Source: Opisthorchis felineus (Eukaryota; Platyhelminthes; Trematoda; Opisthorchiida; Opisthorchiidae). Taken from it: a DNA stretch of 64,000 nucleotides. The stretch covers positions 171,038-235,037 of the forward strand of contig SJOL01006718.1 of the NCBI GenBank assembly GCA_004794785.1. The letters run 5' to 3'. Every line of letters begins with the position of its first letter. Within the stretch, counting starts at the first letter, position 1. Below, one piece after another: positions 32,501-41,519 of this stretch. Position numbers and translations under genes: made by a program. The notes under the pieces were generated by a model. It was given only the letters and a program-made list of their open reading frames with translations. It was not told the DNA's origin and searched no databases.

Positions 32501-34863
32501 AGAAAGCTAGCCATGCGGATCTCCACTCTTGCTCCAATGGACTGTTGAACCTCATTGTTTAGTGGCTGAACCACACGAAAGCACGTCTCGCTTTGGGCCT
32601 ACTTCCGCAGCCCCCTGAAGTCAGGATGTGGCATTGTTTGTCGACTTACCCCAGACACCGTGTGACTCAGTCTTCACTCCGTCTTCATAGTCCCTGCATC
32701 CACTGATCAGTCTGAAGAAACAACGTTTCAGCTCCGAATTTACGATCTAGTTCTCTGTCCCAACGCTCGCAGCACAGTGAATGTGTGCATTGAGGTGAAT
32801 TGTTCGCTGAGGGCTCCTAAAAAATTCAAAGACATTTGAATCTTAATTTGTGTACCTAACAACGGGACCACTATCAATGAACTGAATCGATTTTGGGCCA
32901 AGTCAGTTCCTCAAACATGAATGGTCTAAGAGCGTGATTGTTTGCCTTCAGAAATTTCAACAGGAAGTTAAGGTTCACGCTTGACTGAGGAAGTATTAGA
33001 AATCTCATCGTAGTCATATATTATACCAAAAATTAACAAATGCAGTCTTTAATAAGCAATGCGTACATTAATTCCTCTCCAGGGAGGGCTGATGAAGAAG
33101 TTTGACCTCCACAAAAGTTCATTTTGTGTCGGATTTCATTTTTCACGAAATTTAACCTGTGCAGAATTTACTAGACCTCCGATATAACACACTGTTAGCA
33201 GGTGACTCTGATATATAGTAGTTTTGCTGTCCTGATTGATATGTTTTTGTCTTTGTACCAGTAAACCACTCTTTATCTTCTCTCCAGATACCCGTATGGC
33301 ATACAAACACTAATGAGTGAAAGCTCCGTGGATCCATCTGGACTTTGCTTACCGCATCAGACTGGCCGCTTCGCTTCCACATTCCCCTCGAGCAATTTTC
33401 AAGCCCAAAAACAGTCCCAGAATGCGGCAACTTCCTCGAACACGTCATCTTCTAATTGGTCTACTTCTGGCTGCTCATGTATGTCGTCCCAAACGGGCGA
33501 TTCTGGCTGCGAAATATCGTCCAAAGAACCGGGCTCAGATCTGACAATTCCATCCACTTCCTGTCGTTTCACAGTTGAGCGTACATGTTACGATTCGGCA
33601 ACCAACCAGACGAATCCGGCAATCAAGCTTCGGCAGTTTCCGAACCGTAGACAACCAATTCGTTTGAAAGACGTCAGAGGGCGTGTTCCATTCATAGAAG
33701 AAGAGTCCGGTTCACCATATGGGACGTCTCTACGGGTCAGATGTATATGCAGCTGTCTTTCAGAACATGGAGATCAGCCTTGGGATACCAAGAGTTGCAT
33801 GCACAATTCAGCGCGTCCTTGTAGTTTCTATTCTCCACAAAATCTTGAAGCGGATGACGGGGTTTCCCTGAGTGATTGTTGCCACAACTTTGTGAACGTG
33901 GATCCAGATGCAACCCCACCACCAGAAGAATTCATTCCAAGATCATTTGATAATTGCGAGACTACTCTTACAATTTCTTCATGTCGATCCTCTTCTCTTT
34001 CTCCAACCTCCCTTTTGACTCGCGATTTACAATTACCAACCGATCGCATCAAAGAAAAGACTGCAACCGTTGATTTTTCTTCTGTTCAGGGCTTGAAGCG
34101 ATCAAACCTCCGACGTTCTGGACTAAAATCATTTTCACTCCTCAAGCAGACCGTTTCTCGCATGGCCTCGGACAAGCGAACTTCAGTTGTGCCGAATGTT
34201 AACCACACACGTAGATATTCGGTTACGAACACTAAGCTGCCGACTCCTAATTTGAGTAAGCGGAAATCGGGAGTTTTCAACACACCTCAAAATCCCACCA
34301 TTGGTGACAGTTCTGGGATAAGTCAAGCCAATTCACTGTCCTTATCGGTTGAAGAGAAGGCCAAGCGCACCGGAAAATTTACATGGACTCCCAAACTTCG
34401 GCATTCAGTAAGATTGGTCCGATGGCCCAAATAACCGTACAAGTTTATCATTTTCTTATCTGTGATTTACTTTTCCGGTCAAATCCCCCAGTAGCTCAGA
34501 TGTACATACATCCTGATCTTTCACAGCAACTCGTTGAAGACTACCCCGTTAGTTCTTTTGCAATGTATGTAATCTGTGTACAAACCGATACATTCTGTGC
34601 ACCCATGTTGCATCCCCGCGGACGATTTCCTTGGTCTTCAACGGTTCACAGCTATTTCGAATCCCTCTATGTATGATTTCGTTTTCTGATTCCTCTAGCA
34701 GATTAAAACCGACCAGTTTTTGACTGACTACCGTGTTCAACAGGTTTCATTTCAAGCTGGCTATCTCAACACATTGCAGCGAAGTAATGTCTTCAAATGT
34801 AAGTCGACTCCCGGCAAAATAACGGACCGGTCGGAATTTCTTATTCAGACCAGAAAAAGTTGA
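26464..34863 (+). CDS. Multi-exon gene: CUPID-domain protein (FRMD4/INAVA/CCDC120-like)
   Basis: Ten exons join without phase conflict: 26464-26580, 26805-27078, 27130-27398, 28289-28465, 29025-29588, 30794-31567, 32118-32374, 33288-34407, 34500-34547 and 34744-34863 (stop TGA 34861-34863). They encode about 1,239 residues. Residues about 186-230 and 411-487 match the two halves of the CUPID domain (DUF3338): a helix with RQ..L...L..L..EL..L..E, then ITG..PE.Y, and later a helix ending in Y...L.KLKEI.......R...G. In vertebrates CUPID binds cytohesin Arf-GEFs (known); cytohesin binding here is inference. The rest is Ser/Thr-rich and probably disordered. No FERM domain is visible. The start at 26464 has A at -3, but FERM exons further upstream cannot be excluded. 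The first and last two exons are the least certain. Confidence 0.68.
26805..27078 (+). CDS. CUPID-type gene, exon 2
   Basis: Acceptor 'ttctctatttag', donor AGAA|GTAAGC. It encodes about 91 residues of Ser/Thr/Asp-rich, probably disordered sequence (for example TDELEQTDFKLPDTSDA and LILEDNWSPALSSPVSTLF). It ends one base into a codon, which the next exon completes. The intron after it (27079-27129) is only 51 nt. Confidence 0.75.
27130..27398 (+). CDS. CUPID-type gene, exon 3: first CUPID helix
   Basis: Acceptor 'cgatt..cgtttcag', donor TGG|GTAAGT. After a Ser-rich part (STILSRSSSLSTHRSDDF) comes a predicted coiled coil, EDRYIRSLFDRQAQLKSQLG then LNSELLELLHEEW. This matches the first helix of CUPID, where vertebrate FRMD4A has an RQ-containing helix ending in an acidic stretch just before the LTG motif. 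It ends in phase 0. Confidence 0.8.
28289..28465 (+). CDS. CUPID-type gene, exon 4: ITG-PE-Y motif
   Basis: Acceptor 'cactgatccag', donor ACT|GTAAGT; 59 codons, phase 0 to 0. It starts with KITGVVPEGYDELRI, lining up with the 'LTGKLP.EYPL' motif that follows the first helix in FRMD4/INAVA proteins. The Arg-rich stretch that normally follows is replaced by a Pro/Thr-rich one ending NIPRRNTST. Confidence 0.8.
29025..29588 (+). CDS. CUPID-type gene, exon 5: linker and second CUPID helix
   Basis: Acceptor 'tttcctgttccag', donor AAG|GTATGT; 188 codons, phase 0 to 0. The first 130 residues are a Ser/Thr/Pro/His-rich linker absent from vertebrate CUPID. From DEEDVDIRQAFIELQLRRLE onward it is helical through KKRAAETKREAYRIAYKTNL, matching the second half of CUPID. 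The helix continues in exon 6, so the splice falls inside the domain. Confidence 0.85.
29642..29714 (+). CDS. Possible cassette exon between exons 5 and 6 (first)
   Basis: Acceptor 'gttaaccatag', then ESQELQSLQLNEAQRRTVEN in phase 0, with a possible donor C|GTAACC leaving one base. That base joins in frame with the open stretch starting at 29920. Inclusion would break the second CUPID helix, so if real it is probably an alternative exon. A longer version, up to about 29759, stays open before a TAG. Confidence 0.35.
29920..30131 (+). CDS. Possible cassette exon between exons 5 and 6 (second)
   Basis: Acceptor 'cccgttgctag', 212 nt open, possible donor ACA|GTAATG. It begins two bases into a codon, fitting the one-base overhang of the exon at 29642-29714, and ends in phase 0, fitting exon 6. 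The sequence (AEIPDQAHSAGPTNPSTQ, later VPLRLEGGYQSTANDSL) is only moderately coding-like. Confidence 0.28.
30329..30520 (+). repeat. tRNA-derived SINE inside intron 5
   Basis: Box B GGTTCGAATCC at 30372-30382, preceded by a degraded box A region and followed by 'gacctctgcatctcgactta', 'gtctaggctcgggcaacctg' and 'cttccttcgggtggaatggc'. The last three also occur in the minus-strand copy at 51.9 kb. It is inserted in the intron between exons 5 and 6; the 78-codon frame over it is not a gene. Confidence 0.88.
30794..31567 (+). CDS. CUPID-type gene, exon 6: end of CUPID, then basic Ser-rich region
   Basis: Acceptor 'gtatatttccag', donor CTA|GTAAGT; 258 codons, phase 0 to 0. It opens with LKEIHTQMEQLRAKLGENHQ, which continues exon 5 without a gap against the vertebrate domain end (KLQEI then R...G). 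This supports direct splicing 5 to 6. The remainder is basic then Ser/Pro-rich (PLSRPSSRTCSPLE; EASEEARSTISFRGSS), probably disordered with phosphosite-like RxxS motifs. Confidence 0.85.
32118..32374 (+). CDS. CUPID-type gene, exon 7
   Basis: Acceptor 'ccacatatatttcag', donor CAG|GTAAGC; 257 nt ending two bases into a codon (AG), which exon 8 completes as AGA. It encodes a basic stretch (HLRRRLKRIRSLSIMVEE), an acidic one (CLDDSPTSELRN) and LLQRCNSWSTLNFWLSRHS. The basic run could act in nuclear targeting or lipid binding, but that is only a guess. Confidence 0.8.
33288..34407 (+). CDS. CUPID-type gene, exon 8, long Ser-rich exon
   Basis: Acceptor 'tatcttctctccag', donor TCA|GTAAGA; 1,120 nt, the longest uninterrupted coding stretch in the window. 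It begins YPYGIQTLMSESSVD, then has a Ser/Thr/Asn-rich cluster with a Cys-containing patch (STSGCSCMSSQTGDSGCE). Later come RVRCICSCLSEHG and a basic C-terminal part (DKRTSVVPNVNHTRRYSV, ending TGKFTWTPKLRHS). Without splicing the frame would stop at 34434. Probably disordered; no known domain. Confidence 0.88.
34500..34547 (+). CDS. CUPID-type gene, exon 9 (tentative)
   Basis: A 48-nt exon, MYIHPDLSQQLVEDYP, between acceptor 'agtagctcag' and donor CCC|GTTAGT, phase 0 to 0. Alternative acceptors 5 to 8 nt upstream either hit TAG or change the frame. The introns on each side are 92 and 196 nt. Confidence 0.45.
34744..34863 (+). CDS. CUPID-type gene, last exon (tentative)
   Basis: Acceptor 'gtgttcaacag', then VSFQAGYLNTLQRSNVFK and 21 more codons to TGA. 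A GTAAGT at 34799 could instead be a donor, in which case the gene continues and this would be the start of another region. An ATTAAA (35054-35059) about 190 nt after the stop is a possible poly(A) signal. Confidence 0.45.
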   Translation, partial: VSFQAGYLNTLQRSNVFKCKSTPGKITDRSEFLIQTRKS

Positions 34864-34869
34864 GACTCG

Positions 34870-37800
34870 GCACATAGGATATCGACCGACGTGCCTGAGG
34901 GAAAAACTGGAGACGAGACATCAACTTGGTTAAGCAGGAAAACTTTCAATGATTTTTCGATGAAGGAACTCGTTTGATGTGACGCGCAGCACATCTTTTC
35001 GTCCAGAAAGTTGTTTCATAGGGATCAGACCAACTTGCATTCGAACTTTATTGATTAAAACACTTTCAAGTTAGTAGTAGGCGATTTAGTCATTTTTTGC
35101 TGCTAACTGTTGTCTTGGATGATGTATTCGGCTAGTCGAAAGTCTTTCAAAGTAGGGTAGTAAATCAAGGCTACATTTGTGAAATTCAGCGAGTTCCAGT
35201 ACCATGACGACGCAGTTTAGAGTTAAGCTTTGATCATTTTCGCTAAGTCAAGTAATCCAGGTCTTCAGAACGGGTTTTGTTTACAGGGTGACTGACGTAA
35301 TCCTTCATTTATTGAAAGAACACTATGAATGCGTAGTGAACGTTAATCACAAGGCCATAAGGACATTCGGAAATTCGAGTAGAATTTCGGGAGTAGTTAC
35401 CAAGTACGCAATTTCAAACATATTCGGGTTATTTCTGTCTGTCAGCTACAAACTATTCCAAACTACTTCGGATATTCGGATGCTGAAGCTTTGCTACTCG
35501 GGCCAACGAAATGTCCGCTGCAAGCAAGGTGAATGAGAGTATCTGTCTTAGATTCTTTCTTGTTGATCTTCTGGATGAGTAAACGGAGGGTTACATATTT
35601 TATCACGAACAGATTTAAATGCGTAATTGGATCACATCTGTCAGTCTAACGGATGCCCCGGTTTCTTCCCAAGGCACTGTGGCAGGAACACAGAAATTGG
35701 AACAGTAAATGGATATTCCAGCTATGCTCTCCATGCTTCGTTACCAAAATGGCTTTGACATTCACGTAGCAGCCAATACTGCGTAAGTGACGCGTCACTC
35801 GTGTAAGTTTCGTTCCGACGATCGTTGCGGACATTCTGGTGAATACACAAAACGAAAATTACGAGATGGTGATGAGTCTTTAACTGGACCAGTGGTATAT
35901 CTCATTTGGGCTTCTGATTTCGACGCAGCTGCGTCACTTGGGTTCATAAGTGTCAGTTATGGATATCACTATTGGGGCCTACCAATATATTCTACCCATA
36001 AAATACATAAAGCTAATACTTACGCCTTCAGAATTTCAATTATTTTCGAAGTGTTTCACAAAGTTATGCACTGAGAAATTAAAGTGCTCTTAGGATTTTC
36101 AAACAGCCAAAGTGAAAGTGTGGTATTGGACGTAACGTCGAATCTCCCGCCCTACACAGAAATGCTGTTTCGTTTGTCTACTAGCAAGCGGTCGCGGATA
36201 TTCAGTGACAGGAATCACTTGGATTGTTAGACATCGGAACAAATATTTGCAAGTTAACATGCTGTTAATAGAAGACCTAAAAGAAACCCAGCTGCCCCCT
36301 CGTTTGTGACGCCGTAGGCTGTCTCATAACTCAGCCGCTACGATATTTGGGTTATCTCAGTATGTTTTCTTGACGTTACGCAACTCATACATATGTTGAA
36401 GAGTTTTGAGGACACTTAATGTGTTCTTGCTGGGATCGTGTTCGAAACGTGGTTTCCTTTTTTCATATTAAACTGGCATGAAAAAGTGAGCAACACCGGT
36501 ACGTATACATTTATTCAGGTCGTGGAAGAGCCAAGCGGGCTCGCTTCGTCACCACCGTTGGAGGGTATGTGTAATAAACTTCAGCTAATCGTCGTGCTGT
36601 GTACAACGGTCACTCAAGTTGGCTTCTTTTGGACGACCAAACTGAATTGCGCCTGTTCAATCGACACCGCTCTAGCTGCATACACATGCTGAGGTTGTCA
36701 CCTGCCAGTATCTTGAACGAACTTTTCGGGACAAATCTGTGATTAATCTGGATTACGTGTCTCATCGACGGGACTAAACGATGAATGTTATTCGTATCTC
36801 TCTTGAAGAAAAGCTTTAGCACTCCAACTAGCTGTGTGATTTGGTTGTGTTACTGTCATACAGATGAAGGCGGAAAAATTCCAATGCCCAGCACATGGCA
36901 GCCAGCAAATAAGCTTTCCTTATTTTCTGTTCACTTAAAAACTCTTTCATATATACCCCCACAAATGTCGAGGAAGGGAGGTTTGTTGGGATCTGTCAAG
37001 TAGAAGCAAAAATATATACCCGTCTCGAGGAAATTTCAGTAAATTTTCTTCGGAACTTCATTTTTGACTTTGACCAGTAGACAATCGGAAACAGCGTATT
37101 CGCAACATGGTTAGCCGATTTCGCAATTTTATGGGGTACGTTCACCCTAAGTTGAAAAAAAAACTGTTGTCTTTAGCCGACATTCCTGCTTCACACAATA
37201 TACCTTATAACGATGGTGACGTTGAAAAGTACGGCAGCCTGATGAAGTGGAAACATTTAATTTAACCGGTCTTAACAGAAAGTTGAACTATTGGAATCGA
37301 ACCAGGAGTTCGACGAGAAGTGACCTTTGCGAGGAAGAGGAGGTTGGTGTGTTGTTTTATTTTTGAGGATTTTGAAAAGAAAGAGACGAACTGACAAAAG
37401 ATAATGTTTCAGGATGAGAGATAGAAGTGAAGTTGATTCGTAGTTCTTGATGTTGCACAGCCGGTTGAGATGGTAAAATAGCCTATCACCAAACCTCAGG
37501 AAGAACATTTCAAGTTAAGATTAACAACAAAATACCTACAAACTTGTCACGTTAACGTAAAATGTTACCGGAAAAGCGGCGAAAATCCGGGCTCATCTGC
37601 TCATGTGGGGTGCTCCCTAAGGTTCTGCCTGACCTAGCGACAGAGATGCTAAATCACAAAAAAATGGAAAACGACAGGCGTGAAAAAGTTAGGTCCCTGG
37701 TTTAATTGTGACATGCCGTCAGCTGAAACAAGTTGGACGAATGCCTGACTTCTACACTCGAAAAAAGCTGTCTGGACCAATGTGTACTCTTCCTGATTGA

Positions 37801-38750
37801 TCCGCCTACGTGGTTTATTCACTATGTTCGTAGCTACATGATGAAAACCAGCTGAACAATAAGAAGTGGCTGTCTGGGTTTTTACTGATAAAGTAGAACC
37901 ATTATTCGTGATGCTAACTGTAAAGTTCGATAAATAAATGATGCATTCTTGAAATTACCATACAAGGCAACTAGTACTATTCACAAAATACCTGATTTTG
38001 CAACCCATTCGAGCTAACTACTTGATATAACTCTACTTCCCTCAAGCACCACAATAGTAATGGTCATACCATTTGTAAGCGAGCTAAACGTAGTAGATGA
38101 TGAAAGACCTAGTAATCTCTTATCACGTACCATATGATACATTGGGGATAAATGTTAAACATCAACGGCTACTATTGATGCTCTTTTTCGAACCACGGCC
38201 ACATTGCTTCCAGCTTTGCTAACCTTAGATAGAGGCTCAGAGTGAATGTGAATTACTGATGCTCAAATTATATCTTGAGCTCTGAGCCACATCAAGCTTA
38301 AATTTTAAAACTTTCGAGTGTTAATGGTGGTTGAGTAAATTATCTTGTAAACTCTGGAAAGCTTCATGGAAAAAATCAAAATAAATTACCAGTATCAGGA
38401 GCGGATTTATTGAGTGACAGCGGTGCAGCTATTAAATACCTCCGTGCAGTTGGGTAGTCACAGTAAACTCTTTCTGAGCAACATGTGGCGCTGTGTCCAA
38501 ATACTTGAAACAAAACTGAAAAGCCATCAGGAAAACAGTGCTTCGTGATCATCGCCACCGACGATTGAATCATTACTTCAGCGTCGCGCTCAAAACTTGA
38601 CTAGCCACATTCGGGCTATCCCGACCTCTTGAAGCGAGCAGCTAGGGAATCCATCTACTCACAAGCAGTGTTTATAAGAGCCCAGACACATCTAATCATC
38701 CAGGTCCAACACCAAAAAGACGGATTGCTTACCAGTAGATACTTTGCGCA
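34870..38750. other. Downstream flank, no supported gene
   Basis: One weak exon-like stretch at 36519-36564 (acceptor 'tacatttattcag', donor GG|GTATGT, encoding VVEEPSGLASSPPLEG) cannot be joined to anything. An open stretch at 36600-36747 with SSWLLLDDQTELRLFNRH also stands alone. Otherwise no coding pattern, SINE or repeat A copy was recognised. Confidence 0.35.
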
Positions 38751-38759
38751 CTACCACTA

Positions 38760-39600
38760 CCAACTTTGAAGAATGCACCTGAACTGCCACTCAAGAACCA
38801 TCCAAGGGATCATATATGTCACAGAAATGCGCCTCAGCCCCGAAATCTGACAGAACTTTTCGTACCGAGCAAGTCTGCCATCAGGCACGATAGACAGTCA
38901 AAAGGTGTTGGAGTTTATACCTTCCATACACCTCTGCAAGTTGCCGACATTCTATTCTATGACCTTACATTAGATCACAGAGACAGCTATATGGTAGCTA
39001 TCAGCTACAGCTCTCCAAACAGTCCAACGAGTAGAGCCGACAAATTATTGACAGCTCTGTGATCCACCTCTATCCTAAGTCAATCATACGTGCTCCTGAT
39101 GGAAAATCTCAGCTGCAAATCATCCACCGTCGCGTCCGCTGGTTGTCAAGTGTTTAGAGATTAACTCACTAGCTTATAACGTTCATCTCATTGCTCATCC
39201 GCTTAAACCAAACCATTAGGCACAAACGGACCAACAACTCCTATATTTTAGACCTCATTCTCACAAATGAAGAACACATTGTCGCAGTGACAAGATTGTT
39301 CCGAGCATTCAGTAGGCGATCTACGCTTACATGGAGGATAAATCAGTCTTCTGCATAGAAACCGCAACAACTCTCCACGTCCTTCAAGCCATCATGGATA
39401 GAAACACGTGAATCCCTAGAAACGCAACCAGTTAATGAGCTGTGGAAATCGTTCAACAAGCGCATGGAAAAACTTGTCGCTCATGCTCCTCGACGAAAAC
39501 CATTCCCATCTCCAGGAACAACAGTTAAAGTCGGAGCAGGCAATGGATAGAAAAACGGGTCCGCGCCTGAAGGCGTTGCAAAGGAAACCAGGATGATGCT
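38760..39600 (+). mobile_element. CR1-like LINE relic, endonuclease domain
   Basis: Frames at 38766-39062 show TELFVPSKSAIRHDRQSKG, then a GVGVYTFHTPLQVAD-type segment and SYSSPNSPTSRADKLLTAL, the central part of an apurinic-type endonuclease. After a stop, about 39100 gives a degraded 'MGDFN' region. In another frame, about 39225-39290 gives ILDLILTNEEHIV, a hallmark of the endonuclease end in CR1/Jockey-like LINEs. PVNELWKSFNKRMEKLV follows near 39430. Several stops and frame changes mean it is inactive; no RT domain follows. Confidence 0.8.
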
Positions 39601-39789
39601 CCCTGGGTCTGCGGCGCAATCCAACCAGTTGTGCGAGCATATTACTCGGCGTGAAATGACAGAATGGGCATCCTCAAGGAAGCCACGGAGAGTGAGGAGC
39701 TGTCTCAGCAGTCTCGGTCACCTTGATCCCAGATATCGTCACCCAGTAATAAGCGGTCAGCTGCAACAGCATTTTTGATACCTAAGTTC

Positions 39790-40600
39790 CGCGCCATCCA
39801 ATGGAGACTCGAAGACTGAGATACTGCCAGACTAACGTCAAACTAATCTGTATATCAAACACAGTGGATTTCTTGGTACATCTACAAAGAAAACGCCGGC
39901 CTATACCCAAGTGTATACATGTGTTCCTCCCTGGGGGATGACATAGCCCTATACACTGTTTAAAAGAGTTCGCTCATTTGAAAACACTTAGGAAGCTTGT
40001 ATCAGCTTTAGTGATGAAAATTTCACTTCGACCATATCAAGTACTGGGGTAATGTCGAGAAGTTTTCGCAAAAATCCTCTGAAGAGGTTGATATCATTGC
40101 TGACTGTTGGCTTACGTGTTTGAATAGTTTCCAGCTGTGTTGAACAGCCCCCTTAAAGTGAAGGGCCTAAATTAGAATTAGAATGACTTATTAACCCAGA
40201 ATATATCTGTAGTGAGCTGAAATTCCCACTGACACTGGTGTTCACTTTAAGCTAACTTCTATCAAAAAGGTTGTGGGTTTGAGCCTGAAGTACTTGTCTC
40301 CTGCAGCTGTCTCCATATCTGGTTGAGACCGGTGCTGGTCAGTTGACGACATATTTAGTCGCCTTTACTAATGCCGGTTTTCATTTTCATTGCCGGAGGT
40401 CATTCAGCATAGTTAATATCTAATTTCAACCTGGAACAACTTGTAGGGTTTCCTGGCATACTTTCCCGTGGGTTTTCGCATCCTTCCATCCGGTCTTATC
40501 GTTCCTGTTGAGAATAATCCACCATGGTGTTCCCCCCCTTACGAAGCCCGTTTAGGCTTTGGTAGAGTGGATATCAGTTTACCCACACGTGACTGGGTAG
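39790..40600. other. Stretch with no supported gene
   Basis: No exon or repeat recognised. The sequence next to 40.6 kb may be the decayed continuation of the minus-strand relic that starts there. Confidence 0.35.
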
Positions 40601-40613
40601 GCGTTAATTATTT

Positions 40614-41510
40614 TCATGCACTTTTCCCTGACCTTTCACGATGAGACTTCTTGGGCCAAACGACCGTGTAATGATTTCATCCCGGTCAATTGATGGGTCA
40701 ACTGGGATCAACAATGTCACCACCTGTGGCGTCTCTTGTGTCGTCCTAGACAAGGTGGAATGAGAAGGGGGGACAGGTTGACATTAGTTCTGGTTGTGAG
40801 ATTATTCAACAGGTTGTGGGCCAGACGACACAGATTGGTGTTGTTGAACCCACGTTCATAATCTGACCATCTTGCAATCAGTTCTGTCCGGCATGATCGA
40901 CCAGCTGTGGGTTTAGATGGCTGTTCGGCGGTGCTAACCTACTTCGGTTTGTCCAATGCCATTTATGAATGTAGGCTTTGGCAGCATCGTGCACAGCGTT
41001 GAGTGGAAAGCGTTAGGATCATATCAAACCACAAACTGGTACACATATTCACAGATGAACAAGGGAATGCCCCGTTAGAGAGACGTACAATTTAATAAAC
41101 GTCAGTTCAAACTCATATGGGGACATTCGAGGACCGAGTAGATAGGAGCAATAACAGCTGGAATTTGACTGTCTTGATTTCAAACCACAAAGTGGGGAAA
41201 ACTTTAACCTGCAGGAGAATTTTCTGAAGAATCCCAGTTTAGGTCAATCGTAGATGAGTTGTTTTTAGTACGACTATCACCGGTATTAACAGAAGTCGAT
41301 ACTTCACTCAATTTGGCAACATCGGTAGCTTTGTCCAAATCCTGGATAGGTATGCGCCACAGTGGTTTTCCATTTATCCTGTCACCTCCTATGGCGGTTT
41401 TCCCTGTCCACAAACAGTAGATTTTGTGGATGCCCAGTGTTCGACTCCAGTGTCATATCCTTTCAAGATCCTCAGGAATGACAGATGGGGTGGATGGACT
41501 TTCCGCAACA
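40614..41510 (-). pseudogene. Minus-strand coding relic, family unknown
   Basis: Several protein-like pieces follow one another on the minus strand but in different frames. Around 41510-41440 is VVAESPSTPSVIPEDLERI before a TGA. 41436-41209 gives 76 open codons with TLGIHKIYCLWTGKTAIGG and WRIPIQDLDKATDV. 40926-40717 gives PTAGRSCRTELIARWSDYER and NTNLCRLAHNLLNNL, ending in a stop. 40742-40614 gives QVVTLLIPVDPSIDRDEI then FGPRSLIVKGQGKVH. The chain of short frames broken by stops and shifts suggests a decayed retroelement protein or pseudogene. A real gene with small introns is possible, but I could not make the phases join. Confidence 0.45.
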
Positions 41511-41519
41511 ACCTTACAA

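Noticed and set aside
33152..34283. Several minus-strand frames
   Set aside because: Shadows of the long exon 8, which has splice sites, phase and composition on its side.
36519..36564. 46-nt exon-like stretch with good acceptor and donor
   Set aside because: Too short to judge and fits no neighbour's phase; mentioned only in the flank description.
36610..36747. Open stretch with WLLLDDQTELRLFN, thought of as an RT fragment
   Set aside because: No catalytic motif or flanking retroelement sequence could be matched.
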